64,000 nt of DNA from Sphingomonas sp. G-3-2-10. Lineage in GTDB: Bacteria > Pseudomonadota > Alphaproteobacteria > Sphingomonadales > Sphingomonadaceae. Location of the stretch: positions 248,001 through 312,000 of the forward strand of contig NZ_JABBFY010000003.1 in NCBI RefSeq assembly GCF_012927115.1, read 5' to 3'. Both the position numbers and the translations under genes were made by a program. Each line of letters begins with the position of its first letter. The first letter of the stretch is position 1. The notes under the pieces were generated by a model, which did not search any database, had not been told where the DNA came from, and saw only the letters and a program-made list of their open reading frames with translations. Below are positions 41,683-51,037 of this stretch, one piece after another.

Positions 41683-43502
41683 CGCTTGGGCGGACCCTTG
41701 CGGAACGGCTTGGCGTGATGGCCGCCGGGGCCACCCGGACGCGGACCGCGAGGACCGTCGCCACGCGGACCGTCACCTCGCGGCGCGAACCCGCGCGGGC
41801 CGTCCGGACGCGGGCCACCGGTGCCGCGCGGCGGGCCGGCGGGACGGTTCGGGCCGTTGCGGGTCAGGCGCGGACGCTCCTGCATCGGAGCGGGGCCGCC
41901 TTCGGCCTGCTCGATACGGAGGCCGCTTTCCTCCTCGCCTTCGTTCGCGGTGCGAGCGAGGGCTGAGCTGAACTTCGCGGCAATGGCGCGCGGCACCTGG
42001 AACATCGTCTCGTTCGGACCGATGCGGATCGCGCCGATCTCGTTCTTGGTGATGTGGCCGCGACGGCACAGCAAGGGCAGGATCCAGCGCGGATCGGCAT
42101 TCTGGCGGCGGCCGATATCCATGCGGAACCACACGATATCCTCGAAGCCGGCACGGTGCGCCGGCTGGCGTTCGTCGCGCCGGTCCGAATGGCTGCGGTC
42201 GCTCAGTTCTTCCGGGCTGGGAAGCTTGCCGCGATGCGCCTGAACCAGTGCGGCGGCGATATCCTCGGGGCTGCGCTCGGCGAGCAGCCGCGCGGCGAGA
42301 GCGCGATCCTCGTCGTCGAACTCGGCCGGTTCGAGCAGATTGACCAGCAGCCGCTCATGATCCTGTGCGCGGATCGTTTCGGGCGTCGGCGCGTCGATCC
42401 ATTCGAACTCGATGCGCGCGCCCTTCAGCACCTGCTCGACGCGACGGCGGCGCGGATAGGGGACGATCAGGACGGCGGTGCCCTTCTTGCCCGCGCGGCC
42501 GGTGCGGCCCGAACGGTGCTGGAGCGTCTCGGCGTCGCGCGGCAGCTCGACATGGATGACGAGGCTGAGCGTGGGCAGATCGATGCCGCGCGCGGCGACG
42601 TCGGTCGCGACGCAGACGCGGGCGCGGCGGTCGCGCAGGGCCTGCAGCGCATGGTTGCGCTCGTTCTGGCTATGCTCGCCCGACAGCGCGACTGCAGCGA
42701 AACCGCGCTCGACCAGAGTCGCGTGCAGGCGGCGGACATTGTCGCGCGTCGCGCAGAACAGCATCGCCGTCTCGGCTTCGTGGAAGCGCAGCAGGTTGAT
42801 GACCGCGTGCTCGATGTCCGACGGGCTGACCGCGACGGCCTGATAGCTGATGTCGCCATGACCGCGATCCTCGCCGACGGTCGAGATGCGCAGCGCGTCG
42901 CGCTGATAGCGCTTGGCCAGCGCCACGATCGGCTTGGGCATGGTCGCGGAGAACAGCAAAGTGCGGCGCTCGCCCGGCGTCGCGTCGAGGATTTCCTCGA
43001 GGTCCTCGCGGAAGCCCATGTCGAGCATCTCGTCGGCTTCGTCGAGCACGGCGACGCGCAGCGCCGACAGATCGAGCGCGCCGCGTTCGAGGTGATCACG
43101 CAGACGGCCGGGCGTGCCGACGACGATATGCGCGCCATAGCTGAGGTTGCGGCGTTCCTTCGAGGCATCCATCCCGCCGACGCAGGTCGCGATGCGCGCG
43201 CCGGCATTGCCATAGAGCCACATCAGCTCGCGGCTGACCTGCAGCGCGAGTTCGCGGGTCGGGGCGATGATCAGCGCGAGCGGCTCGCGGCTGGGGACCA
43301 CGCGGCCGTCCTCGCCGAGCAGCTCGTTGGCCATTGCGAGGCCGAACGCGACGGTCTTGCCCGATCCGGTCTGCGCGGACACGATCAGATCGCGGCCGTG
43401 GGCCTCGGCTTCGATGACGGCGGCCTGCACGGCCGTGGGCGCGGCATAGCCACGCGCTGCGAGCGCTTCCGAAAGAAGCGGCGGGAGATTCGAAAATGGC
43501 AT
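41679..43502 (-). CDS. DEAD-box RNA helicase, DbpA/DeaD-like, with RNA-binding C-terminus
   Basis: 607 residues. The helicase core (residues about 1-360) shows AQTGSGKTVAF (motif I), PTRELALQ (Ia), VLDEADEMLDM (II), FSATMP (III), CVATDVAARGID (V) and HRSGRTGRAGKKG (VI). Residues about 455-530 resemble the DbpA RNA-binding domain, followed by a low-complexity tail rich in GPRGDGPRG and PRP repeats, typical of a flexible RNA-contact tail. It unwinds RNA with ATP, probably in ribosome assembly or mRNA turnover. The start ATG at 43502 has no strong ribosome-binding site. About 200 bp upstream of it holds no gene that I can see. Confidence 0.92.
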   Translation of the reverse strand: MPFSNLPPLLSEALAARGYAAPTAVQAAVIEAEAHGRDLIVSAQTGSGKTVAFGLAMANELLGEDGRVVPSREPLALIIAPTRELALQVSRELMWLYGNAGARIATCVGGMDASKERRNLSYGAHIVVGTPGRLRDHLERGALDLSALRVAVLDEADEMLDMGFREDLEEILDATPGERRTLLFSATMPKPIVALAKRYQRDALRISTVGEDRGHGDISYQAVAVSPSDIEHAVINLLRFHEAETAMLFCATRDNVRRLHATLVERGFAAVALSGEHSQNERNHALQALRDRRARVCVATDVAARGIDLPTLSLVIHVELPRDAETLQHRSGRTGRAGKKGTAVLIVPYPRRRRVEQVLKGARIEFEWIDAPTPETIRAQDHERLLVNLLEPAEFDDEDRALAARLLAERSPEDIAAALVQAHRGKLPSPEELSDRSHSDRRDERQPAHRAGFEDIVWFRMDIGRRQNADPRWILPLLCRRGHITKNEIGAIRIGPNETMFQVPRAIAAKFSSALARTANEGEEESGLRIEQAEGGPAPMQERPRLTRNGPNRPAGPPRGTGGPRPDGPRGFAPRGDGPRGDGPRGPRPGGPGGHHAKPFRKGPPKR

Positions 43503-43714
43503 GAACGCGCCACATGGGCGCGATGGGGGCAAAGGGCAAGGCGGAAGTTGTACGGAGGGGAGGCGCGGTGCGGAGGAGCGTCCGCCGGACAATGGGCCGA
43601 TTTGGGCGATTGTGAAACAATGTTGCGCGTGATCCCGCGCGGCGATTGACGCGGCAAAGGCGAGGCGGCGGCGACAGGCGATAAAGGGCGCGGCGACTGA
43701 ACGTGCCTTAGCGA

Positions 43715-44101
43715 TCAATCGCCGCGAACCGCATCCGGAATCAGGGCCAGAAGACCGCCAGAGAAGATCAGGATGGGCAGAAGGATCGATAGAAAGGCCC
43801 AGCCGATATCGACGCCGCCGCCCGGAGTCGCTGCTTCGGGAAGGTAGATCAGTCCCCATGCGGCAAGAGTGAGCGCCAGCGCGACAAGCCACGGCCCGCG
43901 TTTGCGGATGCCGAGGATTGCATAGGCGAGGAAGGGCGTGGCGACCTGCAGGATCCGGGCGGCGCTGTACTCATCCCAATATCCGGCGACGCCGGACGGA
44001 CTGCCGGCCGCGACGACCGCGTTGCAGGCGGCGATGACCACGACGCCGATCAGGATGGCGAGGGCGGCCAGCGGTGCGGTTCTGGCGAGGTAATCGCGCA
44101 T
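43715..44101 (-). CDS. Small integral membrane protein of unknown function
   Basis: 128 residues with four likely trans-membrane segments: about 9-31 (APLAALAILIGVVVIAAC), 50-64, 69-87 (GPWLVALALTLAAWGLIYL) and 99-122 (IGWAFLSILLPILIFSGGL). I recognise no conserved catalytic motif. It lies 47 bp before the flavoprotein gene on the same strand. It could be a small permease-like or accessory protein; function unknown. Confidence 0.55.
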   Translation of the reverse strand: MRDYLARTAPLAALAILIGVVVIAACNAVVAAGSPSGVAGYWDEYSAARILQVATPFLAYAILGIRKRGPWLVALALTLAAWGLIYLPEAATPGGGVDIGWAFLSILLPILIFSGGLLALIPDAVRGD

Positions 44102-44148
44102 GGGAGCGACGTAATCCTGCGCGCGGGGGCGGTCAAACCGATGCGCGG

Positions 44149-45309
44149 TCAGATCGCCTGCCCCGCCGCCACGCCGCTCGCCCAGGCCCATTGGAAGTTG
44201 TAGCCACCGAGCCACCCCGTCACGTCCACCGCTTCGCCGATGGCGTAGAGGCCGGGGACCTTGCGGGCTTCCATTGTCTGAGACGACAGACCGGCGGTGT
44301 CGATGCCGCCGATGGTGACTTCGGCCTTGGCGAAACCTTCGGTCCCGTTGGGGACGAAGCGCCACGCGGACAGCGCGCGCTCGGCTTCGGCGAGCTTCCT
44401 GTCGGTCATGCCGACCAGTTCGCCCGGCAGCCCGAGCTTCTCCGCCAGCACTTCGGCGAGGCGATCGGGCAGGGTTTCGCTCAGCAGCTTGCGCAGCGTG
44501 GTGCGCGGACGGGTGCGCTTGGCATCGGTCAGCCAGCTGGCAGGAGCAGCGGGCAGGAAGTCGATGCCGATCGCCTCGCCGTGGCGCCAATAGCTGGAGA
44601 TTTGCAGGATCGCCGGGCCGGAAAGGCCGCGATGGGTGAACAGCGCGGCTTCGCGGAACCGGGCCTTGCCCGCGCTGGCGACCACATCGGTCGCGACGCC
44701 GGACAAGTCGCGGAACAGGGCTTCCTCGCCGCTCAGCGTCAGGGGAACGAGCGCGGGGCGCGGCTCGACCACCTTCAGCCCGAAGCGGCGGGCGAGGTCA
44801 TAGGCGAAGCCGGTTGCGCCCATTTTCGGGATCGAGGGGCCGCCGGTGGCGATCACCAGCGACGGCGCGATGGCGTCCCCGACGCGGTAATGCATGCCGT
44901 CATGGCTGATTTCGGGCGTGGCGCGGCCGGTGACGATCTCGACCTTGCCGATCGCGCATTCGCCTAGCAGCATCTCGACGATCTGCCTGGCCGAACCGTC
45001 GCAGAAAAGCTGGCCGAGGGTCTTTTCGTGCCACGCGATGCCGTGGCGCTCGACCAGATCGAGGAAATCGCGCGCGGTGTAGCGGCTGAGCGCGGACTTG
45101 GCGAAATGCGGGTTGCCCGACAGGTAGCGATCGGGCGCGGTGCCGATATTGGTGAAGTTGCAGCGCCCGCCGCCCGAGATCAGGATCTTCTTGCCGACGC
45201 GATCCGCATGGTCGAGCAGCAGCACGCGGCGGCCACGCTGGCCCGCGGTCGCGGCGCACATGAGGCCGGCGGCGCCTCCGCCGAGGATGATGGCGTCGTA
45301 TTCAGTCAT
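44149..45309 (-). CDS. BaiN/HI0933-family NAD(P)/FAD-dependent oxidoreductase
   Basis: 386 residues. The start AIILGGGAAGLMCAATAGQRG is the dinucleotide loop; RVGKKILISGGGRCNFTN is the hallmark of the HI0933/BaiN flavoproteins, and the C-terminus AIGEAVDVTGWLGGYNFQWAWASG also fits. Members are FAD enzymes of broad or unknown substrate; some reduce bile-acid or other cyclic enones. It is a common single-copy gene in proteobacteria. It ends 47 bp before the membrane protein and begins 18 bp after the small gene at 45328. Confidence 0.9.
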   Translation of the reverse strand: MTEYDAIILGGGAAGLMCAATAGQRGRRVLLLDHADRVGKKILISGGGRCNFTNIGTAPDRYLSGNPHFAKSALSRYTARDFLDLVERHGIAWHEKTLGQLFCDGSARQIVEMLLGECAIGKVEIVTGRATPEISHDGMHYRVGDAIAPSLVIATGGPSIPKMGATGFAYDLARRFGLKVVEPRPALVPLTLSGEEALFRDLSGVATDVVASAGKARFREAALFTHRGLSGPAILQISSYWRHGEAIGIDFLPAAPASWLTDAKRTRPRTTLRKLLSETLPDRLAEVLAEKLGLPGELVGMTDRKLAEAERALSAWRFVPNGTEGFAKAEVTIGGIDTAGLSSQTMEARKVPGLYAIGEAVDVTGWLGGYNFQWAWASGVAAGQAI

Positions 45310-45327
45310 GAGAGTGGAAGGCGCGGA

Positions 45328-45507
45328 TCAGCGCAGCTTCGCGATGTTCAGCCCGTCCAGCTTGGCGCGGTCCTTCACCGATTCCTCGCTGCGGGTCAGC
45401 GCCTTGGCGATCGCCTTCAGCGCCATGCCCTTCTTGGCCAGCGTGTGCAGCTTCTGGATCTCGTCGGTGCGCCAAGGCTGGCGGTGGCGTTCGAATTTCT
45501 CGCTCAT
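45328..45507 (-). CDS. 59-residue SANT/Myb-like small protein
   Basis: MSEKFERHRQPWRTDEIQKL begins the product; the remaining residues continue as a basic helical region (KGMALKAIAKALTRSEESVK). The pattern W-(T/S)-D-E-x3-L-x8-G-x4-IA-x2-L-x-R-(S/T)-E-x-SV-x2-(R/K) resembles a single Myb/SANT- or homeodomain-like helix bundle used for DNA binding. It lies between the flavoprotein gene (18 bp) and the first hydrolase gene, reading the same way. Codon use matches its neighbours. Function unknown; a nucleic-acid-binding role is inferred only from the helix pattern. Confidence 0.65.
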   Translation of the reverse strand: MSEKFERHRQPWRTDEIQKLHTLAKKGMALKAIAKALTRSEESVKDRAKLDGLNIAKLR

Positions 45508-45516
45508 GCGCGGGCC

Positions 45517-46278
45517 TTAGCCCAAAGTCGCGATCCAATCGAGACACGCCTGCGCGACCTGCTCCCAGCCGGGTTCGTTCAGCAGGAAATGCGAGCGTGC
45601 GCCGAGATCGAGATAGTCGGTCCGTGCCCGGCTGCGGCGCTGGATGCGGTAGGCCGATCGCGAGATGTGCGAGGTGACGAGGCGGTCGAGATCGCTGCCG
45701 GTAATCAGCAGGGGCTGGGTGCGGCGAGCGGGCACGATCCCCGTGCCGATCCAGCTTGCCCCCTGATAGAAGATGCGGCCCGGCGCGGGGATTACGAAGC
45801 TGTCAAATGCCGCGTCGGATTGCGCGCGGGGGGCGGCGTTGGCGAAGCGGCGGAACCAGCGATCGCGGGTGAAGGCATAGGGCCGGTTCCAGCCGTTCCA
45901 GCGCGTGACGATCGGCAGGATCGCGCCGATCGACGTCGGGCCGGGGATCACCCCGCCGATGGGGGCCGGGTTCACCGCGATTCCTGCCCGGCCCGCGCCG
46001 CGATCGAGCAGCATCTGCGTGAGCAGTCCGCCAAAGCTGTGGCCGATCAGGATCGCGCCTTGCGGGATTTGCGGCTGGAGATGATCGGCGATGGCGTTGA
46101 CGGTCAGGCCGCCGAAACCCTCGGGCGGAGCGGCGTTGATCTCCGCCGCGGTATGCCCCGCGAGGAACGGCCATGTCGGCGTGTGGACGACATGGCCGGC
46201 GGCTTCGAGGAAGCAGCGGAGATCGTCCCAGCTGGCGGTGGTCACCCAGGCGCCGTGGATCAGGACGATCTCCGCCAT
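45517..46278 (-). CDS. Alpha/beta hydrolase 1
   Basis: 253 residues. The nucleophile elbow is GHSFGG; the oxyanion hole is in VLIHGAWVTTASW; the acid is probably in LITGSDLDRLV and the histidine in GARSHFLL. It closely resembles the protein at 47305-48111 in layout (HGAW start, NPAPIGGVIPGPTSI versus DPAPTPGVPLGPSAI, RxSHF/W), so the two are paralogues around a different hydrolase. Substrate unknown; an esterase or lactonase is plausible. Confidence 0.85.
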   Translation of the reverse strand: MAEIVLIHGAWVTTASWDDLRCFLEAAGHVVHTPTWPFLAGHTAAEINAAPPEGFGGLTVNAIADHLQPQIPQGAILIGHSFGGLLTQMLLDRGAGRAGIAVNPAPIGGVIPGPTSIGAILPIVTRWNGWNRPYAFTRDRWFRRFANAAPRAQSDAAFDSFVIPAPGRIFYQGASWIGTGIVPARRTQPLLITGSDLDRLVTSHISRSAYRIQRRSRARTDYLDLGARSHFLLNEPGWEQVAQACLDWIATLG

Positions 46279-46282
46279 TTCG

Positions 46283-47122
46283 TCAGGCCTCGGTCAGCAC
46301 TTTGGCGGTCGCGAAAGCCAGCAGATCGGCGTTGAACCGGTCCTGCTCGACCGTGGCGAGGCCGTGGCTGCTACCTTCGTAGATCTTCAGCTCGGAGCCG
46401 GCGACGATCTCGTGCGCCTTAAGCGCGGCGGCGCCGATGGGAACGATCTGGTCGTCGCTGCCGTGGATGAACAGCGTCGGCACGTCGATCGCCTTCAGGC
46501 CCGGCGTGTAGTCGACTTCGGAGAATTCGTGGATGCAGTCGAGCTGGCCCTTCAGCCCACCCATCATGCCCTGCAGCCAGAAACTCTCGCGCACGCCTTC
46601 GCTGATCTTCGCGCCTTCGCGGTTGTAGCCGTAGAAGGGGATGGTCAGATCCTTGTAGAACTGGCTGCGGTCGTCGAACGTGCCCTTGCGGATGCCGTCG
46701 AACGCCTCGATCGGAGTGCCTTCGGGATTGGCGTCGGTCTTGAGCATCAGCGGCGGGACCGCGCCGACCAGCACCATCTTGGCGACCCGCGAGGTGCCGT
46801 GGCGGCCGACATAATGGGTGATCTCGCCGCCGCCGGTCGAGTGGCCGACCAGGATGATGTCCTTCAGGTCGAGCTGGGTGATGAGCGACTGGAGATCGTC
46901 GGCATATCGATCCATGTGGTTGCCGTCCCAGGTCTGGTCCGAACGGCCGTGGCTGCGGCGGTCGTGCGCGATCACGCGGAAGCCGTTCTGGCCCATGAAG
47001 ACCATCTGGCCATCCCACGCATCGCCGCTCAGCGGCCAGCCGTGCGAATAGAGGACCGGCTGTCCGGTACCGTGATCCTTGTAGAAGATGTTCGTGCCGT
47101 CGTCGGTGGTGATGAAGGGCAT
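46283..47122 (-). CDS. Alpha/beta hydrolase 2, non-heme chloroperoxidase/arylesterase type
   Basis: 279 residues. It has [14 protein letters not shown] (oxyanion region), [17 protein letters not shown], the GHSTGGGE nucleophile elbow, [16 protein letters not shown] with the acid, and [18 protein letters not shown] with the catalytic histidine; this is the cofactor-free haloperoxidase/arylesterase pattern. Such proteins hydrolyse esters and can perhydrolyse acids. It is the middle of three hydrolase genes on the minus strand and starts after a short gap that holds a strong hairpin. Confidence 0.88.
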   Translation of the reverse strand: MPFITTDDGTNIFYKDHGTGQPVLYSHGWPLSGDAWDGQMVFMGQNGFRVIAHDRRSHGRSDQTWDGNHMDRYADDLQSLITQLDLKDIILVGHSTGGGEITHYVGRHGTSRVAKMVLVGAVPPLMLKTDANPEGTPIEAFDGIRKGTFDDRSQFYKDLTIPFYGYNREGAKISEGVRESFWLQGMMGGLKGQLDCIHEFSEVDYTPGLKAIDVPTLFIHGSDDQIVPIGAAALKAHEIVAGSELKIYEGSSHGLATVEQDRFNADLLAFATAKVLTEA

Positions 47123-47247
47123 GGGAAGCTCCTGTCACTGGGGTTTTGGGGAGGGAATCGCCCACGGCCAGACTATCAGGCACCGGCGTGAATTGACACC
47201 GATGTCAGATGAGTCGCGAAGCGAGGTCTGAGGGATCGCGAAGCGGT

Positions 47248-47282
47248 GCCCGGGCGGTCGGGAGGGGAGGGACCGCCCGGGC
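47248..47282. terminator. Strong hairpin after hydrolase 3
   Basis: GCCCGGGCGGTC and GACCGCCCGGGC pair perfectly (12 bp) around an 11-base purine loop. It is 22 bp downstream of the hydrolase 3 stop, on the leftward transcript. No T-run follows. Confidence 0.5.
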
Positions 47283-47304
47283 TTGCTTCAAGACGGGCCG
47301 GGGG

Positions 47305-48111
47305 TCAGGCCGCCTTGGAAATCGTCGCGATCTTGCCGGGGCGGGCATGGCCGACCGCCCAGCCAAGGGCATAGTCCGCGACCTGCTCCCACCCGGCATC
47401 GATGCCGGTCCAGTGCGAGCGGCCGGGGAATTCCTTGTACTCGGTGATCGAAGGCGCCTGGAGCTGCTTCTTGTAGATCGCGCGGGTCATGCTGGCGTCG
47501 GCGATCAGATCGATTTCACCGCCGATCAGCAACAGCGGTGCGCGGTGCGGATTCTTCCAGTTGATCTTGATCTTCCCGACGACGCCGTTCCAGTAAACCC
47601 GGCCGGGCGTGGGGATGATGTAGCGATCGTAGAGCGCATCGGCCTGATCCTTGGGCGCGGTCTGGGCAAAGCGGTTCTTGAAATAGCCGCGCGACATCGT
47701 CTTGGCCTTGAGCCAGCTGAACGGATCGCCAAGCACCGGCAGCGCCGACCAGATCGCGCTCGGCCCCAGCGGCACGCCGGGGGTGGGGGCGGGGTCGATG
47801 GCGACGCCGGCGACACCGAGGCCCATGTCGAGCAGATGCTGGACGAACACGCCGCCGAGCGAATGGCCGATCAGGATCGGTTCTTCGGGAAGGTCGCGGA
47901 TGATCGCGGCATAGTGCGCGATGATCTGGCGCTGGCTCAGCGACTTCAGCGCGGGATCGGGATCGGCGCGCAGATCGGCTGGATCGCGATCGTCATAGGG
48001 CCAGTCCGGCGCGACGACGGTGTATCCCTGCGCTTCGTAGCGCGCCTTGAAGCCTTCCCAGCTCTTCGAATTGAGCCAGGCGCCGTGGATGAGAACGATG
48101 GTCTTCGACAT
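47305..48111 (-). CDS. Alpha/beta hydrolase 3
   Basis: 268 residues. It has IVLIHGAWLNSKSWEGF, GHSLGGVF (nucleophile elbow), LLIGGEIDLIADASMTRA with the acid, and PGRSHWTGIDAGWEQVA with the histidine. It is a paralogue of the 45517-46278 protein. No signal peptide is seen. A hairpin follows it. It is probably transcribed alone; the gap to the histidine kinase gene upstream holds a palindromic terminator-like repeat. Confidence 0.85.
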   Translation of the reverse strand: MSKTIVLIHGAWLNSKSWEGFKARYEAQGYTVVAPDWPYDDRDPADLRADPDPALKSLSQRQIIAHYAAIIRDLPEEPILIGHSLGGVFVQHLLDMGLGVAGVAIDPAPTPGVPLGPSAIWSALPVLGDPFSWLKAKTMSRGYFKNRFAQTAPKDQADALYDRYIIPTPGRVYWNGVVGKIKINWKNPHRAPLLLIGGEIDLIADASMTRAIYKKQLQAPSITEYKEFPGRSHWTGIDAGWEQVADYALGWAVGHARPGKIATISKAA

Positions 48112-48247
48112 GATCCGATCCTCCTGTTGGGGGACGGTCAGCCTTGCTTCCGTCCATGTAGGTAGAATGACGGAGGGTCGGGCGCGGCGATATTACGCGG
48201 GCGGGTGCGGAGGTAATACGTTGGTATGAGGCGGCGATCTTCTTAGC

Positions 48248-48269
48248 CCTCTCCCGCTTGCGGGAGAGG
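48248..48269. terminator. Palindrome after the histidine kinase gene
   Basis: CCTCTCCCGC-TT-GCGGGAGAGG: perfect 10-bp arms, directly after the kinase stop. This form is a common intergenic palindrome in proteobacteria and may act as a terminator. Confidence 0.5.
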
Positions 48270-49817
48270 TTAGACGGAGGGCAACGTCACCGTGAACCGC
48301 GCCCCGGTCTCGCCATTGGCCGCGCGGATCGTGCCGCCATGTGCCTCGGCGATGCTGCGGCAAATCGGCAGGCCCATGCCCATGCCGGTGGATTTGGTGG
48401 TGTAGAAGCTGTCGAACAGCCGCTCCGGGTCGCCGGGGATGCCGGGGCCGTTATCCTCGACGGTCAGGGTGACGCCATCGTCGCAGGTGGCGGTGGTGAA
48501 GCGGATCGTGCGGTCGGCGGCGCCATCGGCCATTGCCTGCGCCGCGTTGACCGCGAGGTTGACGATCACCTGCTGGAGCTGGGTGCGGTCGGCCAGCGTT
48601 TCCGGGAGGTCGGGCGTCAGATGGCGCTCGACCGCGACCTGCCGGCCCTGAAGGTCATGGCCGAGGAAGACGAGCGTCTCTTCGACCAGCGCGTTCAGCG
48701 ACAGCGGCAGGCGCTCGGGCTCGCGGCGTTCGGCCATCGCGCGGACGCGGGCGATGATCGATGCGGCGCGGCGGGCGTCGGCGACGATGCGATCGGCGAG
48801 ATCGCGGACTTCGCCCAGATCGGGCTGTTCGTTCGCCAGCCAGCGCAGGCTCGCCGATCCGCTGGTGGCGATCGCGGCGAGCGGCTGGTTGACCTCATGC
48901 GCGATCGACGCGGTCAGCTCGCCCAGCATCGATACCCGTGCGGCATGGGCGAATTCGGACTGGAGCCGGGCGAGCGCGGCTTCGGCTTCCTTGCGCGCGG
49001 AAATATCGACCACGCCGATCAGCATGATCCCGCGCTTGCGCGCTTCCTGACACAGCGAGACGGTGAACAGCACGTCGATCTGGCTGCCATCGACGCGGTT
49101 CAGCCGGGTCTCGGTCATCAGATAGGGCTGGCGGGTCATCGTCGCGACCAGCGCGTCGATATAGATATGCTCGCTTTCGCGCGGCCAGAAATGGTCGATC
49201 GTGCGGCCCTTCAGTTCCTCGATCTCGGTCGCGCCGAACAGTTGCAGCGCCTGCGGGTTCACGTCGCCGATGGTCGCGCGGCGCATCGTCTCGCGCAGGA
49301 AGTCGCGGTTCGCGTGGAGATGGGCACCCAGATCGGTGACGCCCTGATCCCGCAGTGGGATCAGCATCGCGCCTACGCCGGTGAAATCGACTTCCCAGAA
49401 GGCGACGGCCATCGCCTGGAACATGTTGCGATAGCGATATTCGCTCAGCCGCAGCGCATCCTCGGCGGCCTTGCGCCGGGTAATGTCGCGCGCGGTCTCG
49501 ACGATCCGGACCATGTTGCCATGCGCATCGCGTTCGAGCGTCCACCGCACGTCTAGCACCAGATCCTGTCCCGACGCGGTGCTGCGGGTCAGTTCGCCTT
49601 CCCAGCGATCGCCGGCGTGGAGCGCGGCTTCGAGATCGTCGAGCGGAGTTTCATGGCGGCTGTTCAGCAGTTCGTGGAGCTTGCGGCCCAGCGCATCGGC
49701 GCGGGCATGGCCGTACAACGTTTCGCTGGCCTTGTTCCACGACAGGATATGACCCCAGGCGTCGCGCGTGACGACGCTTTCATGGACGAGATCGAGAATG
49801 TCGGCCGGGGTCCCCAC
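48270..49817 (-). CDS. FixL-like PAS sensor histidine kinase
   Basis: 515 residues from a GTG. There are two PAS-type modules (residues about 5-115 and 130-270) joined by a PAC-like stretch (VRIVETARDITRRKAAEDA and GVVDISARKEAEAAL), then a HisKA/HATPase core: the phospho-histidine in LTASIAHEVNQPLAAIATSG, the N-box VNLAVNAAQAM, the G1 box VEDNGPGIP and the G2 box GMGMGLPICRSI. No heme-binding residue pattern is obvious in the PAS modules, so oxygen sensing cannot be claimed. No trans-membrane segments are seen, so it is cytosolic. It is probably co-transcribed with the response regulators upstream. Confidence 0.9.
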   Translation of the reverse strand: MGTPADILDLVHESVVTRDAWGHILSWNKASETLYGHARADALGRKLHELLNSRHETPLDDLEAALHAGDRWEGELTRSTASGQDLVLDVRWTLERDAHGNMVRIVETARDITRRKAAEDALRLSEYRYRNMFQAMAVAFWEVDFTGVGAMLIPLRDQGVTDLGAHLHANRDFLRETMRRATIGDVNPQALQLFGATEIEELKGRTIDHFWPRESEHIYIDALVATMTRQPYLMTETRLNRVDGSQIDVLFTVSLCQEARKRGIMLIGVVDISARKEAEAALARLQSEFAHAARVSMLGELTASIAHEVNQPLAAIATSGSASLRWLANEQPDLGEVRDLADRIVADARRAASIIARVRAMAERREPERLPLSLNALVEETLVFLGHDLQGRQVAVERHLTPDLPETLADRTQLQQVIVNLAVNAAQAMADGAADRTIRFTTATCDDGVTLTVEDNGPGIPGDPERLFDSFYTTKSTGMGMGLPICRSIAEAHGGTIRAANGETGARFTVTLPSV

Positions 49818-49841
49818 GCTGCTACTGTCCCCGAGGGCGCT

Positions 49842-50219
49842 TCAGGAGTCCAGCGCGCGGCGGATGCACTCGGCCAGCGTATCGGTCTCGAACGGCTTGC
49901 GCAGCAGACAGCGGACGCCTGCTGCCTCGGCGCGCTCGTCGATGCTGCGCTCGGTGCGCGCGGTGACGAGGATGACGGGCAGCGTGCCCTTCATCCGCGT
50001 GCTGAGATCGAGGCCGTCGATGCCGGGAAGCTGGTAGTCGGAGACGAGGCAATCGGCGCGGCTGCTGGCGTCGCCATCGAGGAAATCCTCCGCCGACGCG
50101 AAGCCTTCGCCCGCGTAACCGAGCGAGCGCACGAACCCCAGCAGAGCGGGGCGCAGCGATTCATCGTCCTCGACGATAGCGATCAGGGGCCTGGCAGACA
50201 CGCGACTCATATCCTTCAC
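49842..50219 (-). CDS. Single-domain response regulator (FixJ-receiver type)
   Basis: 125 residues, a receiver domain only: acidic pair in VEDDESLRP, phospho-acceptor aspartate in CLVSDYQLPGIDG, threonine in ILVTARTE and lysine in LLRKPFETDTL. Without an output domain it may relay or sink phosphate from the kinase encoded 24 bp downstream. The GTG at 50219 is used; an ATG at 50210 is also possible. Confidence 0.85.
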   Translation of the reverse strand: MKDMSRVSARPLIAIVEDDESLRPALLGFVRSLGYAGEGFASAEDFLDGDASSRADCLVSDYQLPGIDGLDLSTRMKGTLPVILVTARTERSIDERAEAAGVRCLLRKPFETDTLAECIRRALDS

Positions 50220-50320
50220 TGGGGAAGGTGATGCGACGCCGTCCCTTGACCCTCATCTGCGCCAAAGCGATGCAGACGGGAATAATCCGTTGGTATTACG
50301 GGGTTCTACGGCATCCCGTT

Positions 50321-50938
50321 TCAGGAAGCGGCGAGGCCGAGCTTACCGGCCATGCGGACCAGATCGGGCAGGGTGCGTGCGCCCATTTTGCGCATCCCCG
50401 CGCCGCGATGGATCTTTACCGTCACTTCGGACAGGCCGAGTTCGTAGGCGACCTGCTTGTTCAGCTTGCCGGTGACGACCAGAGCCATCACCTGCTGCTC
50501 GCGCGGAGACAGCGTGGCGTAGAGGCTGCGCAGCCCGGCATCGTCGCTGGCTTCGGCACGGCGCTTCGCATCGCGGTCCATCGCCGCGGCGACGGCGTCG
50601 AGCATGTCCTGATCGCGGAAGGGCTTCACGAGGAAGTCGACCGCGCCGGCCTTCATCGCGCGGACGGACATCGGGATATCACCGTGCCCGCTCATCAGGA
50701 TCGCGGGCAGGGCGATGCCGAGTTCGTCGAGCCGGTCCTGAAAGTCGAGGCCGCTGATGCCGGGCATCCGCACGTCGAGCACAAGGCAACCCGGCGCGTC
50801 CTCGCGGTCGGCAGCGAGGAAGTCGGCGACCGACGCATGACCGCGCGCGGCCAGCCCGACCGAGCGGAACAGGCTCTCCAGCGCCGCACGAAGCGACGAA
50901 TCGTCATCGACGATGTGGATGATCGCGCTGTCAGCCAT
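50321..50938 (-). CDS. FixJ/NarL-type response regulator with LuxR HTH
   Basis: 205 residues. The receiver domain (1-125) has VDDDSSLRAA, the phospho-acceptor in LVLDVRMPGISG, GHGDIPMSVRAMKAGAVDFLVKPF and the switch lysine. The C-terminal LuxR helix-turn-helix starts at TLSPREQQVMALV, with GKLNKQVAYELGLSEVTVKIHRG. This is the FixJ pattern; such regulators activate target promoters when phosphorylated. It is divergent from the adenylate cyclase gene with a 99-bp gap, so the cyclase is a candidate target. Confidence 0.92.
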   Translation of the reverse strand: MADSAIIHIVDDDSSLRAALESLFRSVGLAARGHASVADFLAADREDAPGCLVLDVRMPGISGLDFQDRLDELGIALPAILMSGHGDIPMSVRAMKAGAVDFLVKPFRDQDMLDAVAAAMDRDAKRRAEASDDAGLRSLYATLSPREQQVMALVVTGKLNKQVAYELGLSEVTVKIHRGAGMRKMGARTLPDLVRMAGKLGLAAS

Positions 50939-51037
50939 TCGTCCGGGATAAGGACAGCCTTGCGGCGGGGCAACAAGCCGATGTGGTTCCGAAACGATTT
51001 CCTTGTGGTAAGACCTGTCGCGAGGGGATCGGGCGAT

